Shown here piece after piece: positions 43,379 through 55,383 of a stretch of DNA of 64,000 nucleotides. The notes under the pieces were generated by a model. That model was not told the DNA's origin. It saw only the letters and a program-made list of their open reading frames with translations, and did not search any database. The stretch is from Allomyces arbusculus (lineage: Eukaryota > Blastocladiomycota > Blastocladiomycetes > Blastocladiales > Blastocladiaceae): assembly GCA_027604705.1 (NCBI GenBank), contig JADHYV010000017.1, forward strand, positions 248,001-312,000, in the 5' to 3' direction. How positions within the stretch are numbered: position 1 is the stretch's first letter; each line of letters opens with the position of its first letter. Position numbers and translations under genes: made by a program.

Positions 43379-45916
43379 ATGTCCTCTCTCCCGAAGCCCG
43401 CAACTACCGCGACCAGCATGGCCGCGACCGCCATCGAGTCGCTGTCAGCGTCGCTGGCCACGCAGCTCGACCTCACCGACCTCGGTATCGGCACCCCCGA
43501 CGCGCTTGCCAACCTGCACAACCATGCCCAAGCCGACGGCGACGACTTTGCTGGCCTGTTCTCGCCGTCGGTCGACGACGACGGCACACTGAACGCAGGC
43601 CCAACAACCGAGGACCGCGTGCGCGCCGAGTCGCGCAAGTATCTCGAGCCAAGCGACGATGATATCGCGGCCATCACGGAGCTGCTCGAGCACCGTATGA
43701 AGCTTGGTCGCGGCGAGTGTGTGCTGGAGCTCGGGTCGCTGGATGGTGTGCATTGCCGTGCTGATGGTGCAGTACCTTGTGTCGCCGACGCCCTTACTGA
43801 CCTGGTTCTGCTCGCGACGTTGTAGAAGACGGCACCCCGCTCGGCTGGACCGCGGCCGACCTGCAGCGTGCGCTCGTGACGCTCCAGACCGTCGCCGACA
43901 CACTCAACGCCGACGCAACATTGCTCGGCGAAAAGACGCTCGACCACGTAACACCGCAAACCCTCGACGCCGTCCTGCCCAACAATGCCGGTGATGCCCT
44001 GACCACCACGAAGACCACGGCCCACAAGGACACTGACCGGCAGGGCTTTGTCCTGGTGCGCCGTCGCCCGACCAAGGTCGAGGACATGCTCGAGGTGCGT
44101 GTGGCCGTTTGCGGCAACGTGGATGCCGGAAAGTCGACGTTGCTCGGTGTCATGACGCGCAACGCCCTCGACAATGGCCGCGGCAAGGCGCGCGTGAACC
44201 TGTTCCGGCACAAGCACGAGCAGGAGACGGGCCGCACGTCGTCGCTCGGCATGGAGTGCATGGGGTTCGACGCCAAGGGGAACCAGGTCGGCGTCGAGTA
44301 TAACCCGGCGACCGACGCGACGTATTTGCTTGACGAGGGTACGATCAAGGCCGTGCCGGCCAGTGCGAATGCGACCGCGACGACGGAGCGCAAGGCGTCG
44401 TGGGACGAGATTGCGCAAGGCGCGTCCAAGATGATTACGTTCATTGATCTGGTACGTTCTGGCTGTTGGTTTTCTGCGTGACCGACCGCGATTGAAACTG
44501 ACCGCCGGTCACGAATGCTGTAGGCTGGCCATGAGCGCTACCTCAAGTTGGTGTCTCTTCTCTCCACTCTTCCGCGTTTTTCTTCCGTGCCCGCGGCAAA
44601 AGCTCACCCTTTCCAATTTCCCGAACTCTAGGACGACCGTCTACGGGCTGTGCGGTGCCGCACCCGACTTTGCTCTGCTCTGTGTCGGCGCCAACATGGG
44701 CGTTATCGGCATGACCAAGGAGCACCTCGGTCTGTCGCTTGCGTTGAACGTACCCGTGATGGTGGTCGTGACCAAGGTCGACATGTGCCCGCCGCAGGTG
44801 CTCGAGCAGACGCTCAAGCAGCTGCTCAAGATCCTCAAGTCGCCAGGGTGCCGCAAGATCCCGATGTTTGTGCGCACGTCCGAGGACGTGGTGCGCGTCG
44901 CGGCCAGTTTTGTCTCGGAGCGCATCTGCCCAATCTTCCTCGTGTCGAACGTGGACGCGACGGGCCTGCCGTACCTGCGCCAGTTCCTCAACGTCCTGCC
45001 AATGATGGGAAAGTACGATATTACCTCGCCCACCGAGTACTCCGTGGTCGAGACGTTTTCGGTGCCTGGTGTCGGGACCGTCGTTTCCGGCACGCTCACG
45101 TCCGGGATCGTGCACGTCGGCGATTCGCTGCTGCTCGGCCCAGACTCGCTCGGCCACTTCATGCCGACGCAGGTCAAGGGCATCCACATGAAGCGCGTGC
45201 CCGTGCCCGTGGCCCTCGCGGGCCACTCGTGCTCGCTCGCGCTCAAGAAGGTCAAGCGGTCGCAGCTGCGCAAGGGCATGGTGCTCGTCTCCAAGGACGT
45301 GCAGCCGTTTGCCTGCCGCGAGTTTGAGGCCGAGGTGCTCGTGCTCAACACGACCTCGACCACGATTCACCAAAAGTACCAGGCGATGTTGCATTGTGGG
45401 AATGTACGGCAAACCGTGTCGCTCGTCGACCTCGAGTCAGATGTCCTGCGGACCGGCGACCGCGCGCGCGTGCGGTTCAAGTTCCTGACGCGGCCCGAGT
45501 ACATCAAGCCGGGCGTGCGCGTGCTGTTCCGCGAGGGACGCACCAAGGGGATCGGCAAAATCACGCGCGTGTACCGGCCAGGTGAGGTGATCCCGTGGTA
45601 TAACCAGACAGGGAATTCGGCCAAAGGCGCGGTTGGGGATGCGGGCCATGGTCTGGTGGAGAAGGGCCAGGCCGGTGGGGCTGCGACGACTGTGCCCGCG
45701 GTCGCCGAGCCGCTGCCAACCGCGGCTAGAGGGGGTGGAGTAACAGCGCCGGCGTCGGCTCAGGTTGCTGCTGCCGTGTCCAAGGTGATACCGATACCGA
45801 AGTCGACGACCGTCAAGGGCGCCGCCGTCAAGACCGAGTCGGTGGTTGCCACGGCGCCGATACCAGCGGCGCGCACGGCCGACTCGGCTACATCGAGGAG
45901 GCGGGCCAAGAAGTGA
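43379..45916 (+). CDS. GTPBP1: GTPBP1-family translational GTPase
   Basis: Four exons (43379-43745, 43826-44451, 44524-44546, 44632-45916) give 766 residues; human GTPBP1 has 669. The GTPase domain has G1 GNVDAGKSTLLG near 218, an HKHEQETGRTSS switch I, G3 D-L-AGHERY split across an intron, G4 TKVD near 386, and EF-Tu-like beta-barrels (VSGTLTSGIVHVGDSLLLGP, PFACREFEAEVLVL). Exon 3 is only 23 nt and supplies AGHERYLK. The family resembles eEF1A; animal members take part in ribosome stalling relief and exosome-linked mRNA decay. The last 80 residues are Ala/Val/Pro-rich and end in basic residues. The first 150 residues include VLELGSLDEDGTPLGW, close to the animal protein. Confidence 0.95.
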
Positions 45917-46726
45917 ATGAGCGGTTGAGGTCGAGAGCTTGGTTGACGAGGAGGTTGGGTGATGGATCGCGATGAGTGTTGCAACAGGTAAAGGGGAAAT
46001 ATCAATCTCCAGTCCTAATAAGTTGTGTTGGGTGTGATGGTTGGGTCGCGTCAGGATCGTCTGCATGTCCAACATCACCATCGCGAGGGACGAGAGCGGC
46101 CCACACTTTGTCCAGACTCCTCCACGGTTACGATCTACCACGATTCGATACTCGTCGCGACCACAGCCACCACCTGCACACATCAACCCCTCTTCTAGAG
46201 GCGCAGTCATGAACTCTCATTCCTTCGTTGCACTTCTTCTTCGCCATAACGTCGACCGCTGATACTTACAATAAATATCATTTACGCAACAGGTCCGTGG
46301 TGGCCTGGAGCTAACAGAGTTTTGTTGAATTTGTGAAAGCGACGGATTTGATGCAAGCGAGTGCGCCGCCCACACATTCAAGAAGGTTCAGCAAGTGTTA
46401 AAGAATATGACCAACATCGACACCGTGGTGCAGTGCGCTCGCAAGAGATTGCGAGCGGCCCGTATTTTTTTCACGCTTGCACGACGGTTGCTGAAGATGT
46501 ATAGAGAGCAGTGCCAATCCGCGCTGTCCTCGACTTTGTTGTTCACCAGGCAAAAACAATGCCATGCTTCTGGTGGAGAACGTAGCCGCATCATTTTATA
46601 TCTCGGCCCATCAAGTAACACCGGCAACCACGACCCGACCATAAACTCGCGACACTGAGGATATATTCGGAGGCAACATTAAATCCCCACCCATTCCGCT
46701 CACTCAAATGTGGACCACATCCCTCT
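45917..46726. other. Intergenic, convergent 3' ends of GTPBP1 and the SDR gene
   Basis: This 810-bp stretch is more AT-rich than its flanks. An AATAAA at 46270-46275 on the plus strand is a possible polyadenylation signal. I checked short frames on both strands (one of 87 codons at 46395-46658) and saw no family features. Confidence 0.45.
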
Positions 46727-47635
46727 CTACCACGGCAGAACCTGACCGTCGCGGTGCAGGAACTGGCCCGTCTGCGCGGGTGTGGCCTCATGAATGACCT
46801 TGAACAGGCGCTTGGCGCACTCGTCGGCGTCCATTTCGCCGGACCCGCTCGTCATGCGCGTCTGAATGTACCCCGGGTGGAGGGCAATGCACGTCACGTC
46901 CTTGACGTCCTGCGCAAGTGAGGCGTTAAGCATGTTGAGCGCGCACTTGGACGCGCGGTACCCGTAGCTGCCGCCAGACGTGTTATCGGCAATCGATCCC
47001 ATGCGCGACGTGATGTGCACAATCTTCTTGGCGGCGTTGGGCGACGCGCGCAGCGTCGGCAGCAGCGCTTGCGCAACGAGCAGCGGCGCGACAGAGTTGA
47101 CGCGGAACTGCGTGAGCAGGTCGGTCGCGTTCAGCGCGCCAAACTTGTCCTGCAGGTACATGCCGGCATTGTTCACGACCACGTCGAGGTGCGGCACGTA
47201 GGCGCGCACGCGGTCGGGCAGCGCCGAGATGGACGCCTCGTCGGCCACGTCGAGCGGGACCACGGCCACGGTCACGGCCGACAGGTCGGCGATCGTCGCC
47301 GCGTCAGTGTTGCGCGACGTGCCAATCACGTTGTAGCCTAGGGAAACAAGGTCGTCGACGCGTCAGCCACGCGAAGTAAGTGGACTTGCGACAATTTGTA
47401 ACGCGTCAGTGCGTACCGTTGTTGTGGAACTGCTTGGCCAGGCTCAGACCGATCCCGCTAATGACGACGACGCGGTTAAGATAACATTGATTACCGTGAG
47501 CACCATGCTCACCATGCTCCTACGAGTTTGTCGTGTTGCTCTGACACGCTATTCGCACTGGGATCTTGATCCATACCGGTTGGCGCCCGTGATTAGGACG
47601 TTGAGCGCGTTGGAGCGAAGGTTGACGGCGGCCAT
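46727..47635 (-). CDS. Short-chain dehydrogenase/reductase
   Basis: Three exons (47635-47577, 47457-47417, 47337-46727) give 236 residues, a classical SDR length. The NAD(P)-binding GANRGIG motif is built across the first intron (TGAN, then RGIGLSLAKQF). NNAG follows (DVVVNNAGMY), then a catalytic Ser (ITSRMGS) and YRASK as the Tyr-x-x-x-Lys pair, with HPGYIQT after it. The protein resembles the sniffer/carbonyl-reductase-like group of soluble SDRs. Substrate is unknown. The middle exon is only 41 nt. The Arg in TSRNTD after the second strand suggests NADP(H) preference, by inference. No signal peptide or membrane segment is seen. Confidence 0.93.
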
Positions 47636-48258
47636 TTTTTCCGTTGCTGCGAGTCGTGTTGGGTGACGAAGCGCGATCGAAGATCGGTTTGTTGCGGATA
47701 CCGGTGGGGGAGGGTCGGCCGCTTTATGGTGTGCGGGGGCGGGGCGGTGGAAAGATTTGGTGCTCGCCAAGGCAAGCTCGGATCACCAAGCCTCACAAAA
47801 GCTGACAAAGACGCGTCTTGCGTTGTTCTCACCAACGCGCGCTGACTTGGAGGACGATCACCCGTGAGCGCACCGGATCAATGCACCCGCATCAGCTCAC
47901 GCGAGTCAGTTCAGCAGACAGCAAAGAGGTTGCGCCCAAGAAAAAAAAATTGATATTTGATGAAAAACAACCCAAAACAGTGCAGGCTTATGGTACAAAT
48001 GGTAGACCCGGCTCGCGACAATCGTAACCGCCACGAACAAAGCCGACCAAACGACGCGGACCATACCCGACAAAGGACACCAAAAGAACGAGCGCACAGG
48101 AACCCAATCGAGGCAGCCGACGGTTCATGGACGCGCATTCACGCGCGCCGTGACCAAGAAATGGCCCGCCTCGACAATAGCTCACACGTACCCGCTCGGC
48201 AACCGTTGTCGTCGCACAACGCGTCACAAAAAGAGAGACAGGGGATGGTGAGGAACAC
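47636..48258. other. Intergenic between SDR and ornithine aminotransferase genes
   Basis: These 623 bp lie between two minus-strand genes: promoter of the SDR gene and 3' end of the aminotransferase (A-rich around 47940-47980). No coding features. Confidence 0.4.
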
Positions 48259-49851
48259 TTAGTGATGGGCGTTGCCGGGAATGTCCGACGCCTTCATCGT
48301 CGGAATCTCCCTGAGCACCTTCTCGATGATGGCAACACCGCGGTCGAGCTCCTCCTCGGTGATGACGAGCGGCGGCGCGAAACGGATGATGTTCTGGTGC
48401 GTGGGCTTGGCGAGCAGGCCGTAGTGCTTGAGCAGCAGGCAAATCTGCCATGCCGTCTTGTCCGACGCCGACTCGTCAATGACCACGGCGTTGAGCAGAC
48501 CGCGACCGCGCACGAGCGTCACGAGCGGCGACTTGAGCGCGCGAACCTTGGACCGGAACCGCTCACCCAACTTGTCGGCGCGCTCGGCCAACTTCTCCTC
48601 CTTGAGCACGTCGAGCGCAGCAATAGCCACGGCGCACGCGAGCGGGTTGCCACCATACGTCGACCCGTGCTCACCCGGGCGAATGCAAAGCATAATGTCC
48701 TTGTTGGCGAGAACCGCCGAGACCGGGTAGAGACCACCCGACAGCGCCTTGCCGAGAATCAAAATGTCGGGGTGCACGTCCTCCCAGTCGCACGCGAGCA
48801 GGCGACCGGTACGCGCCAGACCCGTCTGGATCTCGTCGGCAATCAGCAGGACATTGTGCTTCTTGCACAGCTCGTGCACGGCCTTCAGGTAGCCCTCGGG
48901 CGGGACGAAGATACCGGCCTCGCCCTGAATCGGCTCGAGCAGGACCGCGGCCACGTTCTTGCCGTGCAGCTCGAGCGCGCGGCGCATCGAATCAATGTTG
49001 CCGTACTCGAGCGTGTGGCCCGACGGGCACATGGGGCCCACGTTGGGCAGGTAAGGGCCAAACCCGTTGCGTGCGTCCGGGTCGGTCGACATGGAGATGA
49101 TGCCCATCGTGCGGCCGTGGAAGTTGCCCTCGGCCGAGAGAACAATGGCCTTGTTGGGCGCGATCCCCTTCTTCATGTAACCCCACTTGCGCGCGAGCTT
49201 GATGGCCGTCTCGACAGCCTCGGCACCGGTGTTCATGGGCAGCACCATGTCGAAGCCGAAGTACTCGGACATGTACTTGGCGTACTTGCCAAACTCCTCA
49301 TTGTAAAAAGCGCGCGACGAGAGCGCGCACTTGGAGGCCTGGTCGACGAGCGCCTTGACAATCTTGGGGTGCGAGTGGCCCTGGTTGGTCGCCGAGTAGG
49401 CCGACAAGAAATCCATGTACTGCTTGCCCTCCGGGTCCCAAACGTGGATGCCCTGCGCCTTGGAGAAGACAACCGGGAGCGGGTGGTAGCTATTCGCGTG
49501 CAACGGAGGGAGCGAACAGCGTTAGAACTTCGTACGTGCGCGATTTTGATGGAAAGTGGTGCTCAACGGCGCCCCCATTTCCATCGGCCGTTTCACTCCC
49601 AACCGCGGCGAGCCCGTCTAAACCGAGAGAACTACGTACTTGTGCGCGCCATACTCCTCAGTCAGGTGCATCACGTCCTCGGACGAAATCTGGGCCGACG
49701 TCGACTTGGCGGCAGCGGGGGCAGGGGCAGCGGCCTGCGGGGCCGGCGCGACCGTCTTGGGCGCGACAACAGGCGCAACGGCGGCAGCGGCCTTGCCGTT
49801 GGTGGCGGCGGTGGCGGCAGCCTTGGTGGTGGACTTTGGCGAGGTCGTCAT
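48259..49851 (-). CDS. OAT: Ornithine aminotransferase
   Basis: Two exons, 49851-49640 and 49489-48259, give 480 residues. This class III PLP enzyme converts ornithine plus 2-oxoglutarate to glutamate semialdehyde and glutamate, linking arginine, proline and glutamate metabolism (yeast CAR2). Motifs: AHNYHPLPVV at the exon junction, [57 protein letters not shown] with the PLP-stacking Asp, and the Schiff-base lysine K318 in [21 protein letters not shown] follows. The first 55 residues are an unusual Ala/Pro/Thr/Lys-rich tract poor in arginine, so a classical mitochondrial presequence is doubtful. Frame sequence upstream of the ATG has no other ATG, so this start is favoured. Confidence 0.97.
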
Positions 49852-50505
49852 GGTGGTTGCAGCGGTCGAGTACACTGATTGAAGAGTGGCTGGCCGAGTC
49901 AAGGACGGAAATGCCGGGCGAGGGTGGGCGCGTGGCCTTTATAGGGACCGGGGGGCGGGCTGTGCTGTGCAGGAAAATTGGTGTTGGGGATGGTGGAGCA
50001 AGGCAGATGTGGTGCGGAGAGGTGTGGAAGCGAACAGACACGAACAACCAGCTGCACGACCGCAAGCTGGCAGGAACGAGCTGGAAGCGATCAACGCAAC
50101 ACGATTGGAGCAGCCCTTGAGGCACAAGCCTCTTGGTCGCCCAATTTGCAAGCCTGGCTGAGCCACCTCACACGGGCTGTCAGCAACTGCCTGGCCGCCT
50201 CCTCGTGCCCCTTTTCCTCTTGGTTTCTTCGTGGTGAACCGCCCCGAAAAGTTCCGATCCGCGAACGAGCGCGGCCCGAGAAAACCCGAGCTTGCCAGTG
50301 TTCCGCTTGTGCTCCGCGATTCCGCGATCGGCCACGGGAACGACGGAAAGCAAGGGACCGATACAAATTGCAGAATGAAAGCGATAAAATTGCGGACGGA
50401 TATTCATTCACGTCGACCCTACGTCTATTTCTTGACCACGTCACTCACCGCTTGACGCGTCTGGTTGTGTTGCCAACAAAACTCACGACGATCGCGGTGC
50501 CAGGT
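49852..50505. promoter_or_regulatory. Promoter region of ornithine aminotransferase and 3' end of the secreted-protein gene
   Basis: This 654-bp stretch lies upstream of OAT. A TATAAA on the minus strand is listed separately. No open frame here has coding character. Confidence 0.45.
49938..49943 (-). promoter_or_regulatory. TATA box, ornithine aminotransferase
   Basis: TATAAA on the minus strand, 87 bp before the OAT start codon, almost the same spacing as the TATA box of GTPBP1. Confidence 0.5.
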
Positions 50506-51228
50506 CTAGACGAAAAAGAGACCAGCCGCACATGCAAGCGCCGCCGCCAGGACCGTAGCGAGCGCTAGCGTGTTCCCACTCTCAGCTCGACGCGTTGCCG
50601 CGCCCGTCGACGAATTGACGGTCGCAGTCGCCGTGGCTGTGGCCGAAGTCGTCGCCGTCGCCGACACGGCCGGCGTATTCGCGGCCGACACACACGCGGC
50701 CCCACCCTTTGGCAGCCCTGCACACGTGTCGTGCTTGGCATCGAGCCCCGCAAAAATGGCGGGGCACCCGCGCATCCAATCAATCGACGCCTTACAATCG
50801 TCGTAGCAGAGCAACTTGTCGGCAGCACCGGCCTTGGTCGCGACCGGCGTCAGATCGCCGAGTTGCACCGCGTTGTAGAATGCAACGGCACCGTGCAGAT
50901 CTGTGTCGTTGGCGGGAAGGGGCCACGCCTGGCCATTGCAGTTGCCGAGCGGCGTGAAGCAGAGGAACAGAGGCATCGATGCGGGCACAGTGCCGCACTG
51001 GAAGACGGCCGCGGCGGCGCGGATGCTGCGAATGTGGCTGTCGGACGAGCCGGGTGGCAGAGCCGAGTCGAACGGGAACACGGCGCACACTGGATCCTGC
51101 TTTGCGTCAAGACGCGTGCAGTTGAATTCGGCGCCAGTCGAGGCGGGCGCCTTTTGCGCGAGGACCGCGCTGGGGGCCGACGCAATGAACAGCGCGGCCA
51201 CGGCTAGAATCGCGATCGCCGTGGCCAT
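50506..51228 (-). CDS. Secreted, probably GPI-anchored cysteine-containing protein (unrecognised)
   Basis: A single exon of 240 residues. The first 25 residues form a signal peptide (MATAIAILAVAALFIASAP, cleavage likely after AVLAQ). The ectodomain has about ten cysteines, including FNCTRL, PVCAVF, FQCGTV, FLCFTPLGNC, LLCYDDC and two further sites (RGCPAIF, DTCAGLP), consistent with disulfides. A Ser/Thr/Ala-rich stretch (SATATTSATATATATVNSS) follows. The last 18 residues are hydrophobic after an Asn/Gly-containing segment (ESGNTL), the pattern of a GPI attachment signal in fungal cell-wall proteins. The Cys-rich part may relate to frizzled-like or stretch-activated-channel (Mid1-type) ectodomains in fungi (the FLCFTPLGNCNGQAWPLP region), but I am not certain. 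An in-frame ATG 75 nt upstream would mask the signal peptide. Confidence 0.75.
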   Translation of the reverse strand: MATAIAILAVAALFIASAPSAVLAQKAPASTGAEFNCTRLDAKQDPVCAVFPFDSALPPGSSDSHIRSIRAAAAVFQCGTVPASMPLFLCFTPLGNCNGQAWPLPANDTDLHGAVAFYNAVQLGDLTPVATKAGAADKLLCYDDCKASIDWMRGCPAIFAGLDAKHDTCAGLPKGGAACVSAANTPAVSATATTSATATATATVNSSTGAATRRAESGNTLALATVLAAALACAAGLFFV

Positions 51229-51733
51229 GGTGCTTGGCGCGGTCCGGACAGCAAGCTGTTCGGGCATGGTCAGGGCTTGAGTTATGGTTGTTGCTCTTGG
51301 CACTGCTGGCGGCTGTCGAGATTCGCACTCGGCGAAGTTTTGATGAAAGCTGGAGAGAGAGAGCGAGCAGCGTCTCAGGTCGCCGCGGGGACTCGAGCGG
51401 ATATATTGTGGCGATTTTATGCAAGTCTCTTTGGGGAGTGGCCAGAAGGTCGGCGGTGGTCATGCGGTTGGCAGCAATCGTTGCACAAATGCACGCTGAA
51501 CGCGACGCTGAAATAGTGGAAGTGCTAGTGGCCCCATGGACGTGGATGGCGTGGATTTCACGTGGAGTCCACCTCACAACCTGATCTGCTTGGTCAGCTC
51601 AGCTCACGCTCGCCCTCGATTCGATTTGATTCCAACTTGATTTCGACTCTGCAGGCTTCTACACGACGGTGCCTCGACACTCCCCCGCACTCGGCCGTAA
51701 TCGCTGCACCGCACCGCCCGCACCGCTGCAACC
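51229..51733. other. Intergenic, divergent promoter region
   Basis: These 505 bp separate the starts of the secreted-protein gene and RPAP1. A weak ATATAT element lies at 51401-51406, about 175 bp before the secreted-protein start. Nothing else stands out. Confidence 0.4.
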
Positions 51734-54700
51734 ATGGAGGGCCACCCGCTGAGGTCGATGCTGCGGCCCAACCGCACCGGCTGCGGCCGCACGTTTGTCG
51801 ACGACGGCGACGATCTCGAGGCCATGCAGCGCCAATTCCTCGAGAAAAGGCAGCAACAGCAACAGCACGAACTGTCTGACCACGACGACGACCAAGGAAC
51901 TCCATCGCTCGGGTTCGACGAATCGGTCGTCCCGCCAGGTGTCCAGAATCGCGTGTCGCTTGCCGCTGCCAGGGCTGTTCGGACCAAGGCTCCGCCTGTA
52001 GTACGCTCGACCGCAGCTGGAGGATCTTCCCGGACGAATGCTTCCGTCGAACAGCCCTCAACACATTCGGAAAGACGATCTGTGTCGTTTGATCGTGCAA
52101 CTGCTCCCGCTGCGATGCCCGCGACGGCAACCGCATCGCCGGCGCCGCCCAAGAAGCTATCGCTATTTGCACAACGACGAGCCGCGGCTGCCTCGGCTGC
52201 TGCCGCCGCCAAGACGCTCTCAGCGTCACCCAAGCGCGATCTGCTGCCGCCACTTGAAGAAATCAAGGTCCCGGTCGTGACCAACGACATTCGCGAGCGC
52301 CACGATGACTACGGCGATGTTGACACACCCTCATCTGATCGCGCTGTGCGGTTCGCTGCACCATCGACCGGTTTTCCGCAAGCTGTACACCGGAGCGAGG
52401 TGGCCGAATCGGCCAGGTCCGGCTCGCCACAGCGCAAGTCGCTGGCCGCCCGGATCGCCGAGACGTTTTCTGAACCGACGGGGCTCGACGACGAGCACGC
52501 CGGGATTCATCGCGAAAGTCTGGGCATGATCGAGCAAATGTCGGCTGATGAGATTCGCGCGGCACAGGAACACTTTTTGTCGACGCTCGACCCGGCGATT
52601 GTGCAGATGCTGCAGTCGCGCGCCAAGGCCAAGTTCCCAAATGTTGCGGCGGTGGACTCTGAGACTGAGACTGAGCAAGGTATGAATATACTTGACGTGA
52701 CGTTGTTGCAGCTTCTCGATCGTACCTCAAGCTCAAATTATATTCATACTTTGCAGCAGGGCCGGAAAACTCGACGATGATTCCTCAGGCCGACCAGCCA
52801 AAGTACGAGATCCCGCCCATCACGGAACCGGCTGAGCTGCGCAAACTCGAGTGGACGGGCCAGACCGAGCCGAACACGACTTCGGCCGCTGCGGGTCCTG
52901 ACCCGATCGAGACGACCGACACGGATCCAAACAACCCGCTCAACCTGGGCCGCGAGCTTGAAGGGTCGCAGCTCCGATTCGATTTTTCGGGCCGGTTGCT
53001 TACCAAGGATGTGGCCCGGTCGCTCCCAACGCACCTCGGGCTCCACCATCACGGTGACGACCCGTCACTTGCGGGCTACACGGTGCCGGAACTGCTGCAC
53101 CTGTCGCACAGTACTGTCCCAGGCCAACGCCAAATCAGTGCGCGCATCCTTGGCCACGTTGTTGCGCGTCTGTGGGCCTTCGAGTACCCTGTCGTTGAGC
53201 ACAACCAGGTCGTCGACCTGCTCTTGGATCTGCAGGGTATCTTGCACCTCCGCACCATGCTCGATGATCCGACACGCACCGTGCTCGATGAGGCTGTACT
53301 CGCTCTCACCAAGTTGCTCGGCGCGACCGAGATCAGTGCCAGTGCGTCGTCGATATGCGACGCTTTCCACCTCGTTGCACTCGAGAAGCTCGTGCACGTG
53401 CCCGACGACGAGGCCACGATCCAGGACCATGCCGGCATGCTCAGGCTCAATTTGCCGCGTGGGCTTGTCGACACAGACGTGGTCGCGCGCGTCGCGTTCC
53501 TGTTGCAGCATCATTACCGCGCGACCGAGCCCGAGTTCCACTGGCTCGTCAATGTGCTCTTCCGGCTGTGCGCGCAGTCGCGCGAAGCGTGCCAGCAGGT
53601 CATGGACCAGCCGGCACTTGTGCGCGCACTTGTCGCGCCTTTGAGCAAAATGACGTGGCCCTCGACCGAGGTGCGCGACATGTCGTATGCGACGGTCGTG
53701 GTGCGCCTCTTCCAGCACCTGGCGCAGCACGCAAGTGCGTTTGTTCAGCAGACACACGGGCTGTGGATGACGAGCGTTGTCAAGTTCTTGTCGGTCCCGG
53801 TCACGGATGACGCTGGCCTCGGCCTGCAGCGGGAGGTACTGCAACTAATGACTATTGTGTTCTCGTACGGTGTGCACATGAACGTCCAAGAAGTGTGCCA
53901 AATGGCATTCGAGTTGCGCTCGCCCGCGACGCAACCGGCCACGTACCTTGTCGCGCGTGCAATTATCCAGCATTTGCCCGACTTTGCGATCCTGACCGTG
54001 CCGATTGTTGACAAAGCGTATTTGCTGCTGACCGGTGAGGAGGGCCGGCCCCTCGCCGCGGCCACGTCGTCGGATCTGGCCAACCTCGAGTGTTTGGTCG
54101 CTGCGCTGAACCTGATTGCGGCACGGCGGGTCAAGGCACCCATTAAGGCGCTCGTGGAAGCGACCAAGGCCCTTGTCATTCGTGCTTTGGAGCTGATTCC
54201 GATGTCGGCACCCGATGAGCCGTCAGTACCTCCTGCGCCGAAGCGCCACTTTTTCGCCGTATTCCCGTCGCCCACCGCGATGTTTGCCGTGCAGAGCCCT
54301 GAACTGCGTCTTGTGGCGCTGGCTTTACAGGGTATCTTGCAGCACCTGCCAGAAACGCACGATGCCGTGGCCGTGCTCGACGTGATCGAGGACCTGTTCT
54401 GTCAAGTCTTCCACCTCGGTACGCTCGAGCCCATGGCGCTGCTCGCGCCGCTTGCCACGACGTGGTTACAGTACGCCGATTTCCAGAGCCCGCTGCACCA
54501 CGCACTCGCCTACTTTGCCGTGACGTTTTTCCCAATGCCCATGGAGGCCAACCACAAGGCATTTGTGCAGCACTTGGTCGACATGGAGCCCACGTCGGCG
54601 TGGCACGCGCTCGACACCCTACTCGTACCACAGATCACGCAGCCGACGCGCGACTCGCTCTTCATTCCCGTCGGCGCCGCACATCACTCGCTCGTGTGGC

Positions 54701-55383
54701 CGCCCGCAATCTTGCCGCGCAACTGGCTCGCCAAGGCCGCGCACCAGGACCCGAGCAAGGGGATTCCGCTGCTCGCGCAAGTCTTGCAGTGGCTCGACGC
54801 CGTCGTCGACGATCAATTGCCGCCAGTGATCGTTCCCGAGGACTTGTTCCCACTCTTTGTCAACGAGGCCGCGCCGTACCTGGACGCAGCGCTCGCACCG
54901 CACTTTGCGACCATTGCCGCACTCGTTGGACCGTGCGGAATTCCAGCGTCCGAGTCGGCACAGACGCAGTTTGACGCGGTCGTCGACGCGTACTTGAACG
55001 TGTCCTACCACGCGCCGGCGTTCCAGGCGCTGCTTGCCACGGCACTCTTGCAGTCGCCGCACACCGATGTGTGTTTTGTCACCAAGTTTTTTGACGAGGT
55101 AGGCAAGGCCCGTGCTGCGCGGCACTTGACGTGGTCCGGTAGCGAGCGCCCGGTCACGGCAGCCGTGCTCGCGTGGGACGAGGCCGCGATCGCGCCGCTC
55201 CTGCGGGTGCTGCCGGACGTGCCTGTCGCGTCGTTCTGGTATGGCGCGATCGCGTTGCAGATCCACGGCGCACGCAAGGCCGGGATCGCGGTGTCGGACG
55301 TTGTGTGGCGCAAGGTGCCCGAGGCGCATCGCCGTCGGGTGGCGGCGGTTCGGGTCGTGGATGGGCGCCTTTGTGCTGAGTAG
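51734..55383 (+). CDS. RPAP1: RNA polymerase II-associated protein 1
   Basis: Exons 51734-52679 and 52757-55383 give 1190 residues. The RPAP1_N motif is near 256-297 (IHRESLGMIEQMSADEI, then LSTLDPAIVQML). The RPAP1_C motif follows the intron near 385-430 (LRFDFSGRLL, then HHHGDDPSLAGYTVPELLHL). The rest is a long helical-repeat region. RPAP1 (yeast Rba50) helps assemble and import RNA polymerase II. The N-terminal 220 residues are Ser/Ala/Gln-rich and disordered. The acceptor could be either of two CAGs 3 nt apart (52756 or 52759), which would add or drop one residue. Confidence 0.93.

Noticed and set aside
48262-49878. Plus-strand frame of 538 codons
   Set aside because: Antisense to ornithine aminotransferase, which has all PLP-enzyme motifs.
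49852-49902. 17-codon upstream extension of ornithine aminotransferase as a mitochondrial presequence
   Set aside because: The frame is open but begins at a TTG; there is no upstream ATG.
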